Shown here: positions 45,710 through 53,411 of the stretch, in pieces | How positions within the stretch are numbered: the stretch's first letter is position 1 | How the letters are laid out: each line of letters begins with the position of its first letter | Assembly: GCA_963827725.1 (NCBI GenBank) | Contig: CAWHBM010000001.1 | Span: forward strand, 1,922,001-1,986,000 | Source: VAXT01 sp963827725 | Lineage (GTDB): Bacteria > Actinomycetota > Thermoleophilia > Gaiellales > Gaiellaceae | Direction of reading: 5' to 3' | DNA: 64,000 nt | Position numbers and translations under genes: made by a program | The notes under the pieces: model-generated | Told to the model about the DNA's origin: nothing | Seen by the model: the letters and a program-made list of their open reading frames with translations, nothing else | The model's database searches: none

Positions 45710-46312
45710 CTAGCGATGCTCGATGACGGTGTCGATGATGCCGTATCCGACTGCTTCCTCGGCCGTCATGAAGAAATCGCGCTCCATGTCCTTCGACACC
45801 TTCTCGAGATCCTGGCCTGTGTGCTCACCCATGATCTCTTCCAGTTTTCGCTTCAGGGCAATCGTCTCGCGTGCGTGAATCTCGATATCTGTTGCCTGAC
45901 CCTGGAAGCCGCCCCAGACCTGATGGATCAGGATCTTGGCGTTCGGCAGCGCCATGCGCTTTCCTTTCGCGCCGCCTGCCAGGAGTAGCGCGCCCATCGA
46001 CATGGCGATCCCGACGCAGATCGTCTGCACGTCGGGCTTGATGAACTGCATCGTGTCGTAGACGGCGAGCCCGTGATACACGGAGCCCCCGGGTGAGTTG
46101 ATGTAGAGCGCGATGTCCTTGTCCGGATCCTCCGACTCGAGATGGAGGAGCTGGGCGATGATCAGGTTCGCGATCTGATCGTCGACGGGGGTGCCCAGGA
46201 AGACGATCCGCTCGTTCAGAAGTCGCGAGTAGATGTCGAACGCGCGCTCTCCGCGCGAGGTCTGCTCGACGACCATCGGGACGAGTGGGCTCATTTGGGG
46301 GTCGTATCTCAT
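45710..46312 (-). CDS. clpP: ATP-dependent Clp protease proteolytic subunit
   Basis: This 200-residue serine peptidase has catalytic Ser in GIAMSMGALLLAGG, His in AKILIHQVWGGFQG and Asp in KDMERDFFM. The N-terminus LVPMVVEQTSRGERAFDIYS is typical. The ATG at 46312 overlaps the tig stop (ATGA). Confidence 0.97.
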   Translation of the reverse strand: MRYDPQMSPLVPMVVEQTSRGERAFDIYSRLLNERIVFLGTPVDDQIANLIIAQLLHLESEDPDKDIALYINSPGGSVYHGLAVYDTMQFIKPDVQTICVGIAMSMGALLLAGGAKGKRMALPNAKILIHQVWGGFQGQATDIEIHARETIALKRKLEEIMGEHTGQDLEKVSKDMERDFFMTAEEAVGYGIIDTVIEHR

Positions 46313-47664
46313 ACGGGCTCCTTGCTGCTGCCAGGGGTCCACAACTTCGCAGCGGTTTCGGGTTTTTCCTTCTCGGGTGTCCAGATGCTCTCGCGCGCAC
46401 GGGCGAGCTCGACGGGGATTGGCTTGACGTCCTCGACGATTCGGTCGAGGGCTTTCTTCAGGCGGAGGTCGGCGCGCAGGCGCTCGTGACGCCCGGTCTG
46501 CCAGAGCTGCTCGATGACCGCTTCCGGATCCTCCTCGGCGGCCTCGGCCTGCTCTCGGACGAGCTCCTTCAGCTCGTCGTCGCTCACCTCGACGCCCAGC
46601 TTGTCCGCGACCGCCTCGAGCACGAGCTCGCGGGAGATCGCGCGCCGCGCCTCGCCCCTCAGCGTGTCGCGCAGGTCGTCGGCCGACTGGCCCGTCACCC
46701 GCAGGTAGGTCTCCGCGTCGAGCCCGCGGCTCTGGAGAGAGCGCAGCATCGAGTTGAGCAGATCGGCGGCGCGCGATTCGACGAGCGAGTCGGAGACGTC
46801 CACCTTCGACGCCTCGATCAGCTTGTCCACCGCGCCGGCGCGGAAGTCGGCCTCGAGCTCGACCTGGATCGCCTCGCGCAGGCGCGACTCGATCTCGGTA
46901 CGCAGCTCCTCGAGTGTCTCGAACTCGCTCGTGGCCCGGGCGAGCTCGTCGTCGAGGGGCGGCAGGACCGGCTCCTTGATCTCTTTCAGCGTCGCCTCGG
47001 CTTCCTTCTGGGAGTCGTCGGGAGCGGTGTAGGTGATCTTCTTCGTCTCCTCCGGGCTCATCCCGCGCAGGCCGCGCTCGATCTCCTCGACGAGCCTGCC
47101 GGCGCCGAGTTGGACGACGTAGTCGCGCTGCGCTTCGCCCGTCTCGTCGACGAGGTCGACGACCAGCACGTCGCCGTCTTTCGCCGGGCGGCCCTCGACG
47201 GGGACGAGCTCTGCGACCGACGCGCGCAGCGCCTCGAGCTCGCGCTCGACGAGCTCCTGCGGCACATCGGGCTCGGGCGACGGCACTTCGAGACCGCTCC
47301 AGTCGGCCACTTCGGGCGGCGGCTGGACGGCGACCTCGGCGGTGAAGCTGAACGGCTCGTCCTCGGAGGTGGGCAGTTCGTAGTTGAGCTCGGGCGGCGA
47401 GACGGGCCGGACCTTCGCGTCCTCAGCGGCGTTCCAGAACCAGCCGCCGATGTGGCTCTCGACGGCCTCGCTGAAGATCTTGTCGCGTCCGACGCGCGCC
47501 TCCAGCACCTTCTGCGGGACCTTGCCCTTGCGGAAGCCGGGAATCTTCGCGGTCGCCGCCAGGTCCGAGGATGCGTGCTCGACGGCATGCTTCATGTGGT
47601 CGCTCGGAACCTCGACCTCGAGGCGGACGCGGTTCTCGGGCAGCTCTTCGACCTTCGTTTTCAC
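46309..47664 (-). CDS. tig: Trigger factor
   Basis: This 451-residue ribosome-bound chaperone/prolyl isomerase has the ribosome-binding loop KIPGFRKGKVPQKVLEARVG in the N-domain, a PPIase domain (AKDGDVLVVDLVDETGE) and a long helical C-domain. The GTG at 47664 (VKTKVEELPENRVRLEVEVP) matches the family N-terminus; a longer ORF from 47721 adds unnatural sequence. Operon tig-clpP-clpX. Confidence 0.95.
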   Translation of the reverse strand: MKTKVEELPENRVRLEVEVPSDHMKHAVEHASSDLAATAKIPGFRKGKVPQKVLEARVGRDKIFSEAVESHIGGWFWNAAEDAKVRPVSPPELNYELPTSEDEPFSFTAEVAVQPPPEVADWSGLEVPSPEPDVPQELVERELEALRASVAELVPVEGRPAKDGDVLVVDLVDETGEAQRDYVVQLGAGRLVEEIERGLRGMSPEETKKITYTAPDDSQKEAEATLKEIKEPVLPPLDDELARATSEFETLEELRTEIESRLREAIQVELEADFRAGAVDKLIEASKVDVSDSLVESRAADLLNSMLRSLQSRGLDAETYLRVTGQSADDLRDTLRGEARRAISRELVLEAVADKLGVEVSDDELKELVREQAEAAEEDPEAVIEQLWQTGRHERLRADLRLKKALDRIVEDVKPIPVELARARESIWTPEKEKPETAAKLWTPGSSKEPV

Positions 47665-47748
47665 GGTGCGGCCATTCTGCCAGCCCTCGCTCCCCTCACC
47701 GACGGCGGCGGCACCGGGCAAAGCCCGGAACCGGCGGCCGCTGCCTCG

Positions 47749-47982
47749 TCATGTAGTTAGGAGTCGGTGTCCGGGTCGGAGTCCGACGAGTCGAGTCGAG
47801 TCCGAGTCGTCCGACGAGTCCGAGTCGTCCGACGAGTCCGAGTCGTCGTCCTGAGGCTCGAGGGGCTCGGCGATGCGCTGAGCGGCTTCCTGCTGTTCTT
47901 CGCTGACCTCTTCCTGCAGCTCCTCGAACTTCGTCACGTCGCTCTCGCGGCTTTCACGTTCTCTCTGCTCTTTGTCTGGCAT
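47749..47982 (-). CDS. Small acidic protein with DSDSSD repeats
   Basis: A charged helical N-terminal half (EEVSEEQQEAAQRIAEPLEP) is followed by DSDSSDD repeats encoded by 18-bp tandem units at about 47780-47850. The present frame ends TRLVGLRPGHRLLTT. One base off, it would end DSDPDTDS with a stop at 47757, a better match to the acidic theme. A slip in the repeat is likely. Function unknown. Confidence 0.45.
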   Translation of the reverse strand: MPDKEQRERESRESDVTKFEELQEEVSEEQQEAAQRIAEPLEPQDDDSDSSDDSDSSDDSDSTRLVGLRPGHRLLTT

Positions 47983-48021
47983 GGGGGCAATCTACCCCGG
48001 CGGCTCTATCCTTGAACCCGC

Positions 48022-48105
48022 GCGGGCGTGGCGGAACTGGCATACGCGCCGGGTTTAGGACCCGGTGGGCGAAAGCCCTTGGAGGTTCGAGTCCTCTCGC
48101 CCGCA
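48022..48105 (+). tRNA. tRNA-Leu(UAG)
   Basis: Acceptor GCGGGCG pairs with CGCCCGC. The anticodon stem is CCGGG/CCCGG with loop TTTAGGA (anticodon TAG), there is a long variable arm (TGGGCGAAAGCCC), and the T arm reads GGAGG-TTCGAGT-CCTCT. The 84-nt length fits a class II tRNA. CCA is not encoded. Confidence 0.95.
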
Positions 48106-48109
48106 CTTC

Positions 48110-48155
48110 GCCGGTAAAGTCCGGCCGCTCCGCGGCCATGACGACTTTCACCGGC
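48110..48155 (+). terminator. Two-part hairpin just 3' of tRNA-Leu
   Basis: GCCGGT (48110-48115) pairs with ACCGGC (48150-48155), AAGTC with GACTT, and an inner GGCCGC-TCC-GCGGCC hairpin sits on top. It starts 4 nt after the tRNA, so it is likely a 3' processing or termination structure. There is no T-run. Confidence 0.45.
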
Positions 48156-48223
48156 TTGGTCTTGTGGGCCAACGGTTGTGGGCCGCAGTCGCGCATGTCG
48201 ACTGCGGCGGCCAAAGCGGTGGA

Positions 48224-48427
48224 CTAAAGGAGGATTCTGAGGGCTGTATTTTCGGGACAGCCCTTGTTGAGCAGGCCGACCGCTACGTGTAGATCGACGT
48301 CTGGCGAATTGGCGAGCGCCAGAGCTGCCACCGGGTTGTAGCCCGCCAGCTCGAACACGTCGAAGCGCCAATTGAGAACGCGCTCTTCCTCGCTCGTGCG
48401 GGGACGCTGAGTCAGCACTTGATCCAT
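48224..48427 (-). CDS. Small hypothetical protein
   Basis: This 67-residue protein (MDQVLTQRPRTSEEERVLNW, then FDVFELAGYNPVAALALANSPDVDLHVAVGLL) is probably all-helical. The ATG at 48427 gives a compact product; upstream sequence is low-quality extension. No neighbour in an operon, no recognised family. Confidence 0.5.
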   Translation of the reverse strand: MDQVLTQRPRTSEEERVLNWRFDVFELAGYNPVAALALANSPDVDLHVAVGLLNKGCPENTALRILL

Positions 48428-48527
48428 GTTTTCCTCTTCGGCCCCTCGATCGAGGGACTGAATCGTCTGGGCATCCCCCGAATGAGGGATGCCAGGAGCA
48501 CCGAGACGTCGGAGAATCGACGGCGCG

Positions 48528-48746
48528 ATGTCTGTTCTTGCCACACGCGACCCGATCAGCCCCGAGCTCGTGCTCGTCTCGTCGCCTGAAGCGGCCCAGC
48601 TCGCTCGCAAAGCACTCCCCGCTCCGGTGTGGTGGCTGAAGAGATTCGATGACGAGACGGGACCAATTGAGCTGGCAGCCGTCTGGCTCTTCTGCCTGGC
48701 GATGACCGTCGGGCCCATGCTGGTCTTTCTCGCGTTGCGGCCGTAG
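48528..48746 (+). CDS. Small membrane protein
   Basis: This 72-residue protein has an N-terminal soluble part (MSVLATRDPISPELVLVSSP) and one C-terminal hydrophobic helix (LAAVWLFCLAMTVGPMLVFLAL). It is divergent from the 48224 gene. Function unknown. Confidence 0.45.
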   Translation: MSVLATRDPISPELVLVSSPEAAQLARKALPAPVWWLKRFDDETGPIELAAVWLFCLAMTVGPMLVFLALRP

Positions 48747-48781
48747 CCGACCTAGTTCGGCCTCGCCCCCGGATTGGTGCT

Positions 48782-48935
48782 TCCCGGTTTCCTGACGTGT
48801 CGCTGAGCGCCTGTAGGCGAGTGGGACAGTGTTAGGCCACACGGCCCGCTCGCCGGAGGGCGCTCAGCGGCGCGAGGCGAGTCGCGGAGCCGGGCTCCGC
48901 CCGGCGGGAGCGACTCGCCGGTCAGGGAAGCGGGA
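48782..48935 (-). repeat. Structured repeat, copy A, abutting tRNA-Arg(UCG)
   Basis: P1 is TCCCG..TTCCTGAC (48782-48796) pairing with GTCAGGGAA.CGGGA (48921-48935). P2 is CGCTGAGCGCC/GGCGCTCAGCG (48801-48811/48859-48869), with an upper stem GGCGAGTGGG/CCCGCTCGCC and hairpin GTGT-TAGGCC-ACAC. P3 is GGCGAGTCGC/GCGACTCGCC (48876-48885/48910-48919) with inner GCCGGGC-TCC-GCCCGGC. The last base (48935) is directly next to the tRNA 3' end at 48936. Confidence 0.75.
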
Positions 48936-49007
48936 TGGCCCCGGCTGGAATCGAACCAGCGCACACGGATTCGAAGTCCGTTGCTCTATCCACTGAGCTA
49001 CGGGGCC
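48936..49007 (-). tRNA. tRNA-Arg(UCG)
   Basis: Acceptor GGCCCCG/CGGGGCC, D arm GCTC-AGTGGATA-GAGC, anticodon stem ACGGA/TCCGT with loop CTTCGAA (anticodon TCG), and T arm GCTGG-TTCGATT-CCAGC. 72 nt, discriminator A, no CCA. Structured repeat A follows without a gap. Confidence 0.95.
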
Positions 49008-49040
49008 GCCGATCACACAGAGTAGAGCGGAGACAAGAGG

Positions 49041-49114
49041 GGTGGCGGACGGGACTCGAACCCGCGACCACCGGGACCACAACCCGGGGCTCTACCAACT
49101 GAGCTACCGCCACC
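49041..49114 (-). tRNA. tRNA-His(GUG)
   Basis: Anticodon stem CCGGG/CCCGG with loop TTGTGGT (anticodon GTG). The extra 5' G (G-1) at 49114 faces the C73 discriminator, the hallmark of tRNA-His. T arm TTCGAGT is present. It is 33 nt upstream of tRNA-Arg on the same strand. Confidence 0.95.
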
Positions 49115-49166
49115 GCGCACGTTGAGAATAGCCGTCCTCCGTTCCCGAGATCGACCCCGGAACGAC

Positions 49167-49190
49167 GGAAGGCCCGCGAACGGGCCTTCC
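49167..49190 (-). terminator. Perfect 10-bp hairpin terminator
   Basis: GGAAGGCCCG-CGAA-CGGGCCTTCC is a perfect stem with a tetraloop, 24 nt past the stop of the 49215-49529 gene and before tRNA-His. It is likely a factor-independent or bidirectional terminator, although no T-run is present. Confidence 0.6.
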
Positions 49191-49214
49191 GGTACTGCTT
49201 CCTCGTGGTCCGGG

Positions 49215-49529
49215 TTAGACGAGGACCTCGGAGATGTTCTGGCGCGCGATGATCTCTCCGTCCGTCACCTTCGGCGGATTCGGGAGGGCGCTCTCCAGGT
49301 TCTCCTCGCGCACCCAATCGGCGGCGACGCGGGTCGACTCGGAAGCGTGGGTCGGGGTGTCGAAGATTCCGACCGAAGTCATGATGCCGTTGCCGGCCTC
49401 GATGAGGTAGTACTCGCTGAAGCCTTCCAACTTGCTCAGCTTCGGAATGAGTGACTCGCCGACCTTCTTGGTCAGCTCTTCGGTGCGATTCTGGTCAACA
49501 CCTTCGTAACGACGAATGGTGGCATGCAT
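49215..49529 (-). CDS. Antibiotic-biosynthesis-monooxygenase-like small protein
   Basis: This 104-residue ferredoxin-like protein (MHATIRRYEGVDQNRTEELT, then FSEYYLIEAGNGIMTSVGIF and ADWVREENLESALPNPPKVTDGEI) resembles the ABM/dimeric alpha-beta barrel family. The ATG at 49529 is preceded by AGGAGC. It is a single gene ended by a strong hairpin. Confidence 0.6.
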   Translation of the reverse strand: MHATIRRYEGVDQNRTEELTKKVGESLIPKLSKLEGFSEYYLIEAGNGIMTSVGIFDTPTHASESTRVAADWVREENLESALPNPPKVTDGEIIARQNISEVLV

Positions 49530-49857
49530 GGACAAGCTCCTAACTCGTAGGAAGAAATGGGGGACTCCCTGATAAGGGACTCCCGACAAAGAAAAGAGAG
49601 AGGCGCGGCGCGCTGTCTTATCGACGCGAAGATGAAAGCCGTTCTTCTCGGTGCTACGAGCTACCGTACAGGCGTTCGGTGCCGTGTGCGAAAAAAGGGG
49701 GATTTGCAGCAAATTATCCCGCTAGTTGCGGGATAAGCCCGCCTCGTCGAGCCTCCCGCGCGGCTCAACCGACTCGAAGACGGACTAAACGACGTTGAAA
49801 TCCCTCGCACGCAGGCTGAGGCTGGGAGACCACGATGCCGACACCGAGAATCCACTG
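49530..49857 (+). other. Non-coding stretch with hairpin
   Basis: No convincing gene is seen here. It holds a direct repeat of GGGACTCCC near 49560-49585. A 9-bp hairpin TTATCCCGC-TAGTT-GCGGGATAA lies at 49714-49736, just before the rightward small gene at 49858. Promoters for both flanking genes must lie here. Confidence 0.4.
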
Positions 49858-50073
49858 ATGAGAATTCGAGTTCAAGACGCGTCCGACCTGGCGGGTCTCG
49901 TCGCCTTCCTGAAGGAGCGAGACTACGTTGCGGAGGAGGTCGGCCCGAATACGGTGGAGGTCTCTCGGCTGTCCTCCGTCAGACACGACCACATCCGTGT
50001 GGAGCTCGATCTCTTCCTGCAGGCGTGGCATGCGGCGCATCCGGAGGCACACGCCGAGTTCATCGTCGGTTAG
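49858..50073 (+). CDS. Small hypothetical protein
   Basis: This 71-residue protein (MRIRVQDASDLAGLVAFLKE, then VEVSRLSSVRHDHIRVELDLFLQAW) has an alpha/beta pattern and two in-phase domains' worth of charged residues. The ATG at 49858 is chosen over a longer start at 49795. Function unknown. Confidence 0.5.
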   Translation: MRIRVQDASDLAGLVAFLKERDYVAEEVGPNTVEVSRLSSVRHDHIRVELDLFLQAWHAAHPEAHAEFIVG

Positions 50074-50080
50074 GGGCTTC

Positions 50081-50488
50081 TCAGCCGCCCTCGTTGTGCC
50101 GCGCTGCGCCCTCGTCGTGCTGCGCTGCGCCCTCGACCGGGGATATCCAGCTCTCGCGCCGTTTCACCCAGGTCTCATCGTCGGGCTTCAGTTCGAAGGG
50201 CGCCTCGTCCAGACTTCCGATCCGAATCTCGATGAGCGTGTCGTCCGGGTCGGCTGTGTCAAGAAGCCGAGATCCACAGCGGGGGCAGAAGCCGCGACCG
50301 TCATAGCTTGAGATCTCGCCGCTCATCTCAAACGCCTCGACGGGCCACACCGCATACACACTGAACGCGCTGCCAGACTCCTTTCTGCAACTCGCGCAGT
50401 GGCAACGCCGGACATGCACAGGGTCACCGCGAACGCTGTAGCGGACCGCCCCGCAGAGACATCCGCCGGTGCGAACTCTTGCCTCCAC
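50081..50488 (-). CDS. GFA/CENP-V domain zinc protein (second copy)
   Basis: This 135-residue protein has zinc-binding GGCLCGAVRYSV, CHCASCRKESGSAFS and CPRCGSRLLD. GTG start at 50488. The C-terminus carries an imperfect repeat (EGAAQHDEGAARHNEGG). Paralogue of 15738-16151; substrate not predictable. Confidence 0.85.
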   Translation of the reverse strand: MEARVRTGGCLCGAVRYSVRGDPVHVRRCHCASCRKESGSAFSVYAVWPVEAFEMSGEISSYDGRGFCPRCGSRLLDTADPDDTLIEIRIGSLDEAPFELKPDDETWVKRRESWISPVEGAAQHDEGAARHNEGG

Positions 50489-50587
50489 GCGGCGTGGATG
50501 CTACGCAAGACTGCGGTGGGCGAGCGTTCGGAAATGTCACCAGAGCACGACCACGCGCCGCCCCTTCCTGCGACTAGGCTCGCGCGA

Positions 50588-51139
50588 GTGGAGGTGCGCC
50601 CTGAAGCGATCGGAGATCGGTCGGCCGTGCGGGCGTTACATGTCGCGGCGTTCGGAGAAGATCACTTCCCGGTTGTTGCAAACCTCGTCGACGAGCTGCG
50701 CGACGCTGTCAGGCGAGGCGAAGGGCTTTCCCTCGTCGCGGCAGAACGAGACCAGATTGTCGGACACGTGATGTTCAGCCCGAGTCTGCTCGACGCGCCG
50801 AAGCGTTTGCTCCCGGTGCAGGTGCTGAGCCCGATCGGGGTCGTGCCGGCGCGTCAGAACCAGGGGGTCGGAACGGCGCTGATCCGCCGCGGCCTCGAGC
50901 TGCTGAGCGAACGCGATGTACCGCTCGTCTTCTTGGAAGGGGCACCGGGGTATTACTCGCGCTTTGGGTTCGAGCCAGGCGCAGCCCATGGATTCAGAAA
51001 GCCGTCGTTGCGAATCCCGGACGCAGCGTTCCAAGTGCTCCGACTCCCGACCTATGAGTCCTGGATGACGGGCACGCTGGTGTACGCAGAGGCGTTCTGG
51101 AGGCACGACGCCGTCGGGCTCCGCGACCCGAAAGCCTGA
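50588..51139 (+). CDS. GNAT-family N-acetyltransferase
   Basis: This roughly 183-residue protein has the CoA-binding stretch LSPIGVVPARQNQGVGTALIRRGLELL and a late GYYSRFGFEPGAAHG, the YhbS-like pattern. GTG at 50588 (VEVRPEAIGDRSAVRALH) is chosen as the domain start; an ATG at 50534 is possible. The stop is at the edge of structured repeat copy D. Confidence 0.8.
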   Translation: MEVRPEAIGDRSAVRALHVAAFGEDHFPVVANLVDELRDAVRRGEGLSLVAAERDQIVGHVMFSPSLLDAPKRLLPVQVLSPIGVVPARQNQGVGTALIRRGLELLSERDVPLVFLEGAPGYYSRFGFEPGAAHGFRKPSLRIPDAAFQVLRLPTYESWMTGTLVYAEAFWRHDAVGLRDPKA

Positions 51140-51221
51140 GCGGCGTAAGCAGCGGGGAGTGAGCGCCGAACTCGCGCTCCCTTGGCCCGGCGGGAGCGCC
51201 ACGCCGGTCAGGGAAGCGAGG
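51133..51221 (-). repeat. Structured repeat, copy D (half), abutting tRNA-Arg(UCU)
   Basis: It shares CTGAGCGGCG, GCCCGGCGGGAGCG and the end GTCAGGGAAGCGAGG with the full copies but lacks the other P1 arm and the P2 hairpin. Its last base (51221) is directly next to the 3' end of tRNA-Arg(UCU), as in copy A. Confidence 0.6.
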
Positions 51222-51293
51222 TGCGCCTGGAGGGAGTCGAACCCCCGACCCGCGGCTTAGAAGGCCGCCGCTCTTCCGCTGAGCTACAGGCGC
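51222..51293 (-). tRNA. tRNA-Arg(UCU)
   Basis: Acceptor GCGCCTG/CAGGCGC, anticodon stem GCGGC/GCCGC with loop CTTCTAA (anticodon TCT), T arm GGGGG-TTCGACT-CCCTC. 72 nt, discriminator A. Flanked on both sides by structured repeats. Confidence 0.95.
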
Positions 51294-51328
51294 GTACCTA
51301 AAGGGTAGCCCCTTGCCCATCTCCGGTC

Positions 51329-51460
51329 CCTCGGTTTCCTGACGCGTCGCTCAGAGCCCCGTATGCGAGTGGAACAGTGCTGGGTCGCACGGGGCGCTCG
51401 CAGGAGGGGGCTGAGCGGCGCGAGGCTGGGCGCAGAGCTCACCGCCAGCCAGGGAAGCGA
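51329..51460 (-). repeat. Structured repeat, copy C
   Basis: It has the same plan as copy B (CCTCGGTTTCCTGAC start, CGCTCAG/CTGAGCG, TGCGAGTG/GCTCGCA, GTGC-TGGGTC-GCAC). P1 (GCCAGGGAA instead of GTCAGGGAA) and P3 (GGCTG/CAGCC) are weaker. It lies 3 nt from copy B. Confidence 0.7.
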
Positions 51461-51463
51461 TTC

Positions 51464-51596
51464 CCTCGGTTTCCTGACGCGTCGCTCAGACGCCGTATGC
51501 GAGTGGAACAGTGCTGGGTCGCACGGGCCGCTCGCAGGAGGGGGCTGAGCGGCGCGAGGCTGTGGGCGGAGCCCACAGCCGGTCAGGGAAGCGAGG
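51464..51596 (-). repeat. Structured repeat, copy B, at the CAP gene 3' end
   Basis: P1 CCTCGGTTTCCTGAC/GTCAGGGAAGCGAGG pairs at 14 of 15 positions. P2 is CGTCGCTCAG/CTGAGCGGCG (51480-51489/51545-51554) with TGCGAGTGG/CCGCTCGCA and GTGC-TGGGTC-GCAC above. P3 is a perfect GGCTGTGGGC-GGA-GCCCACAGCC (51558-51580). It ends 2 nt from the CAP-domain stop codon. Confidence 0.75.
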
Positions 51597-51598
51597 GG

Positions 51599-52246
51599 CT
51601 AGCGTCTGACGCCGAAGTCGGCGGTGACGATCGTGACCGACCGGCCGCCGAAGGCGCCGCGCGCGACTGGGAAGTGCACGGCGGCGACGCCGACCTCGCG
51701 CCACTCGCGCGTGAGGATGTTCTGCCGGTGAGGCGGGCTCTGCATCCATTCACGGACCGCGCTCGACGCGCTCGTGTCGGGCGACTCCCAGAAGATGTTC
51801 TCGCCGACCGACCAGTAGCCACCGTTTGAGGAATAGAAGCGCTCGACCCGGCGCCAGAACGGGGCTCCGTTCCGGGACTCGTGCTCGAAGAAGCCGAAGA
51901 GGCCCATCTGCTGCGAGTGGTAGTTCGCAGCGGCGGTGAGGCCGCGGGAGACGCGGAGCGGCCGGAGGCCGCGGGCGCCGCGCTGTGCATTCATGCGGCC
52001 GACGATGTCCGCTTCGAGTGCGCTGAGCCGTGCCTTCGGGGCGGTCGTGCCGGACGGTCGAGCCCCAGGCGAGCGGAAGGACGCTGCCTGCGCGAGTCTC
52101 GACGTGGCCCTCTGGAACGCGCTCTGCGCGGAGTGGACGTGTCCGCCCTTATGGAGCCGGGAGGGCTTCTTGGCAAGCGCGAGCGCGTTCGGGGCGACTC
52201 CAAGGACGAGCAAAGAGAAGACGCCGAGTACGGCAAGCCTGCGCAT
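51599..52246 (-). CDS. Secreted CAP/SCP-domain protein
   Basis: This 215-residue protein has a signal peptide (MRRLAVLGVFSLLVLGVAPNALA), a basic linker and then a CAP domain: IVGRMNAQRGARGLRPLRV, YHSQQMGLFGFFEHES, GENIFWES and VREWMQSPPHRQNIL with VGVAAVHF. The His, Glu and SPPHR cluster is the CAP cavity. Function of bacterial CAP proteins is mostly unknown. A shorter paralogue is at 57089. Confidence 0.88.
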   Translation of the reverse strand: MRRLAVLGVFSLLVLGVAPNALALAKKPSRLHKGGHVHSAQSAFQRATSRLAQAASFRSPGARPSGTTAPKARLSALEADIVGRMNAQRGARGLRPLRVSRGLTAAANYHSQQMGLFGFFEHESRNGAPFWRRVERFYSSNGGYWSVGENIFWESPDTSASSAVREWMQSPPHRQNILTREWREVGVAAVHFPVARGAFGGRSVTIVTADFGVRR

Positions 52247-52279
52247 GCCATTGGGATCGGCGCTTCGCTGACGTAGCGG

Positions 52280-52295
52280 TCACCCGAACGGGTGA
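52280..52295 (-). terminator. Short hairpin between AI-2E transporter and CAP gene
   Basis: TCACCC-GAAC-GGGTGA lies 12 nt after the AI-2E-family stop. It could end that transcript or be an operator for the CAP gene. Confidence 0.35.
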
Positions 52296-52307
52296 TTTCT
52301 GGGCGGT

Positions 52308-53372
52308 TTAGACCGTTGCTGGGCGCGTCCGCCGCTGGCGCCGATCTTCGAGCCAGGCGACCAGGAGCACCTGCACCGTGCCTGCGACCGGGATCGCGGC
52401 GAGTGCACCGAGGACGCCCGCAAGGTGGGCGCCGATCAAGATCGAGATGAGAATCACCAGCGGAGAGAGCCGCACTGTTCTGCTGTAGACGATCGGCTGG
52501 AGGACGTGGTTCTCGATCTGCTGATAGACGACGAAGAAGACGAGCAGCACGATGCCCGCCGGCACTGAATGAAGGAAGCCGATGCTGACGACGATGATCG
52601 CGGCGATCGTGGCACCGGCAAGTGGGATCAGGTCGAGGATGGCCACGAGCAGTCCGAGCGCGACGGCGTATGGGACTCCGAGCACGAGCAGAACGATGGT
52701 CGACGTAACGCCCGCGATCAGGCTGAGGAAGAGGTTGCCCGAGACGTAGCCGCCGATCGTTCGGTAGATCTGTTGGCCGATCCCGCGCCAGCGGTCCTGC
52801 GATTCGGCGGGGAGCAGGCCGTAGATGCGCTCCATCCAGGCCGGCCCCTCGAGGATCATGAAGAACGTCATGAACGTGATCGTGACCACCGCGACGATCG
52901 CGGTGATGATCCCCTTCGTGATCGCAAGCGCGGTGCCCGTCAGGCCGAGAGCCGAGGAGGCGCCGCCGGACTCGACAGCTTCCCGGACGCGCTCGGTCAC
53001 GTGGTATTTCGACTCCAGGAACCCGAGCGGGCCTTCGCTCCTTGTCACGTCCTCGATATAGCGGGGCAGTTCCCTGGCAAACCCGTTCACCTCGCTGACG
53101 AGCGTTGGGATGAACAACGCGCCGAGCAAGGCGATCGCCCCGAGCGCGAGCAGGAAGGTGACCGCCGCCGCGGCCCCCCGGCGAGCGAGACCGTGTCGCT
53201 GGAACCATTCGACCGCGGGGTTCAGCGCTAGCGTCAGGAACAGCGCGATCAGGATCCAGACCAGGACCTGACGAGCGATCCAGAGCACCTGGAGCAGGAC
53301 CGCAACCGCGATCGCGATCCCGAGCACCGCCAGGATCGTGGTGGCCCGGAAGCGGACAACTCGCTCCTCCAC
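52308..53372 (-). CDS. AI-2E family (PerM/YdiK-type) membrane protein
   Basis: This 354-residue protein has about eight membrane helices in the AI-2E pattern: an N-terminal pair (TTILAVLGIAIAVAVLLQVL, VWILIALFLTLALNPAVEW), then a soluble loop, and later VPYAVALGLLVAILDLIPLAGATIA, FFVVYQQIENHVLQPIVYSRTV and LGALAAIPVAGTVQV. Relatives export small molecules or act as antiporters. GTG at 53372 (VEERVVRFRATTIL) is used rather than the low-complexity upstream extension. Confidence 0.85.
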   Translation of the reverse strand: MEERVVRFRATTILAVLGIAIAVAVLLQVLWIARQVLVWILIALFLTLALNPAVEWFQRHGLARRGAAAAVTFLLALGAIALLGALFIPTLVSEVNGFARELPRYIEDVTRSEGPLGFLESKYHVTERVREAVESGGASSALGLTGTALAITKGIITAIVAVVTITFMTFFMILEGPAWMERIYGLLPAESQDRWRGIGQQIYRTIGGYVSGNLFLSLIAGVTSTIVLLVLGVPYAVALGLLVAILDLIPLAGATIAAIIVVSIGFLHSVPAGIVLLVFFVVYQQIENHVLQPIVYSRTVRLSPLVILISILIGAHLAGVLGALAAIPVAGTVQVLLVAWLEDRRQRRTRPATV

Positions 53373-53411
53373 GTCGTGCCAGCATCGCGGCGGCGTCGGA
53401 CGACTCGCGCG

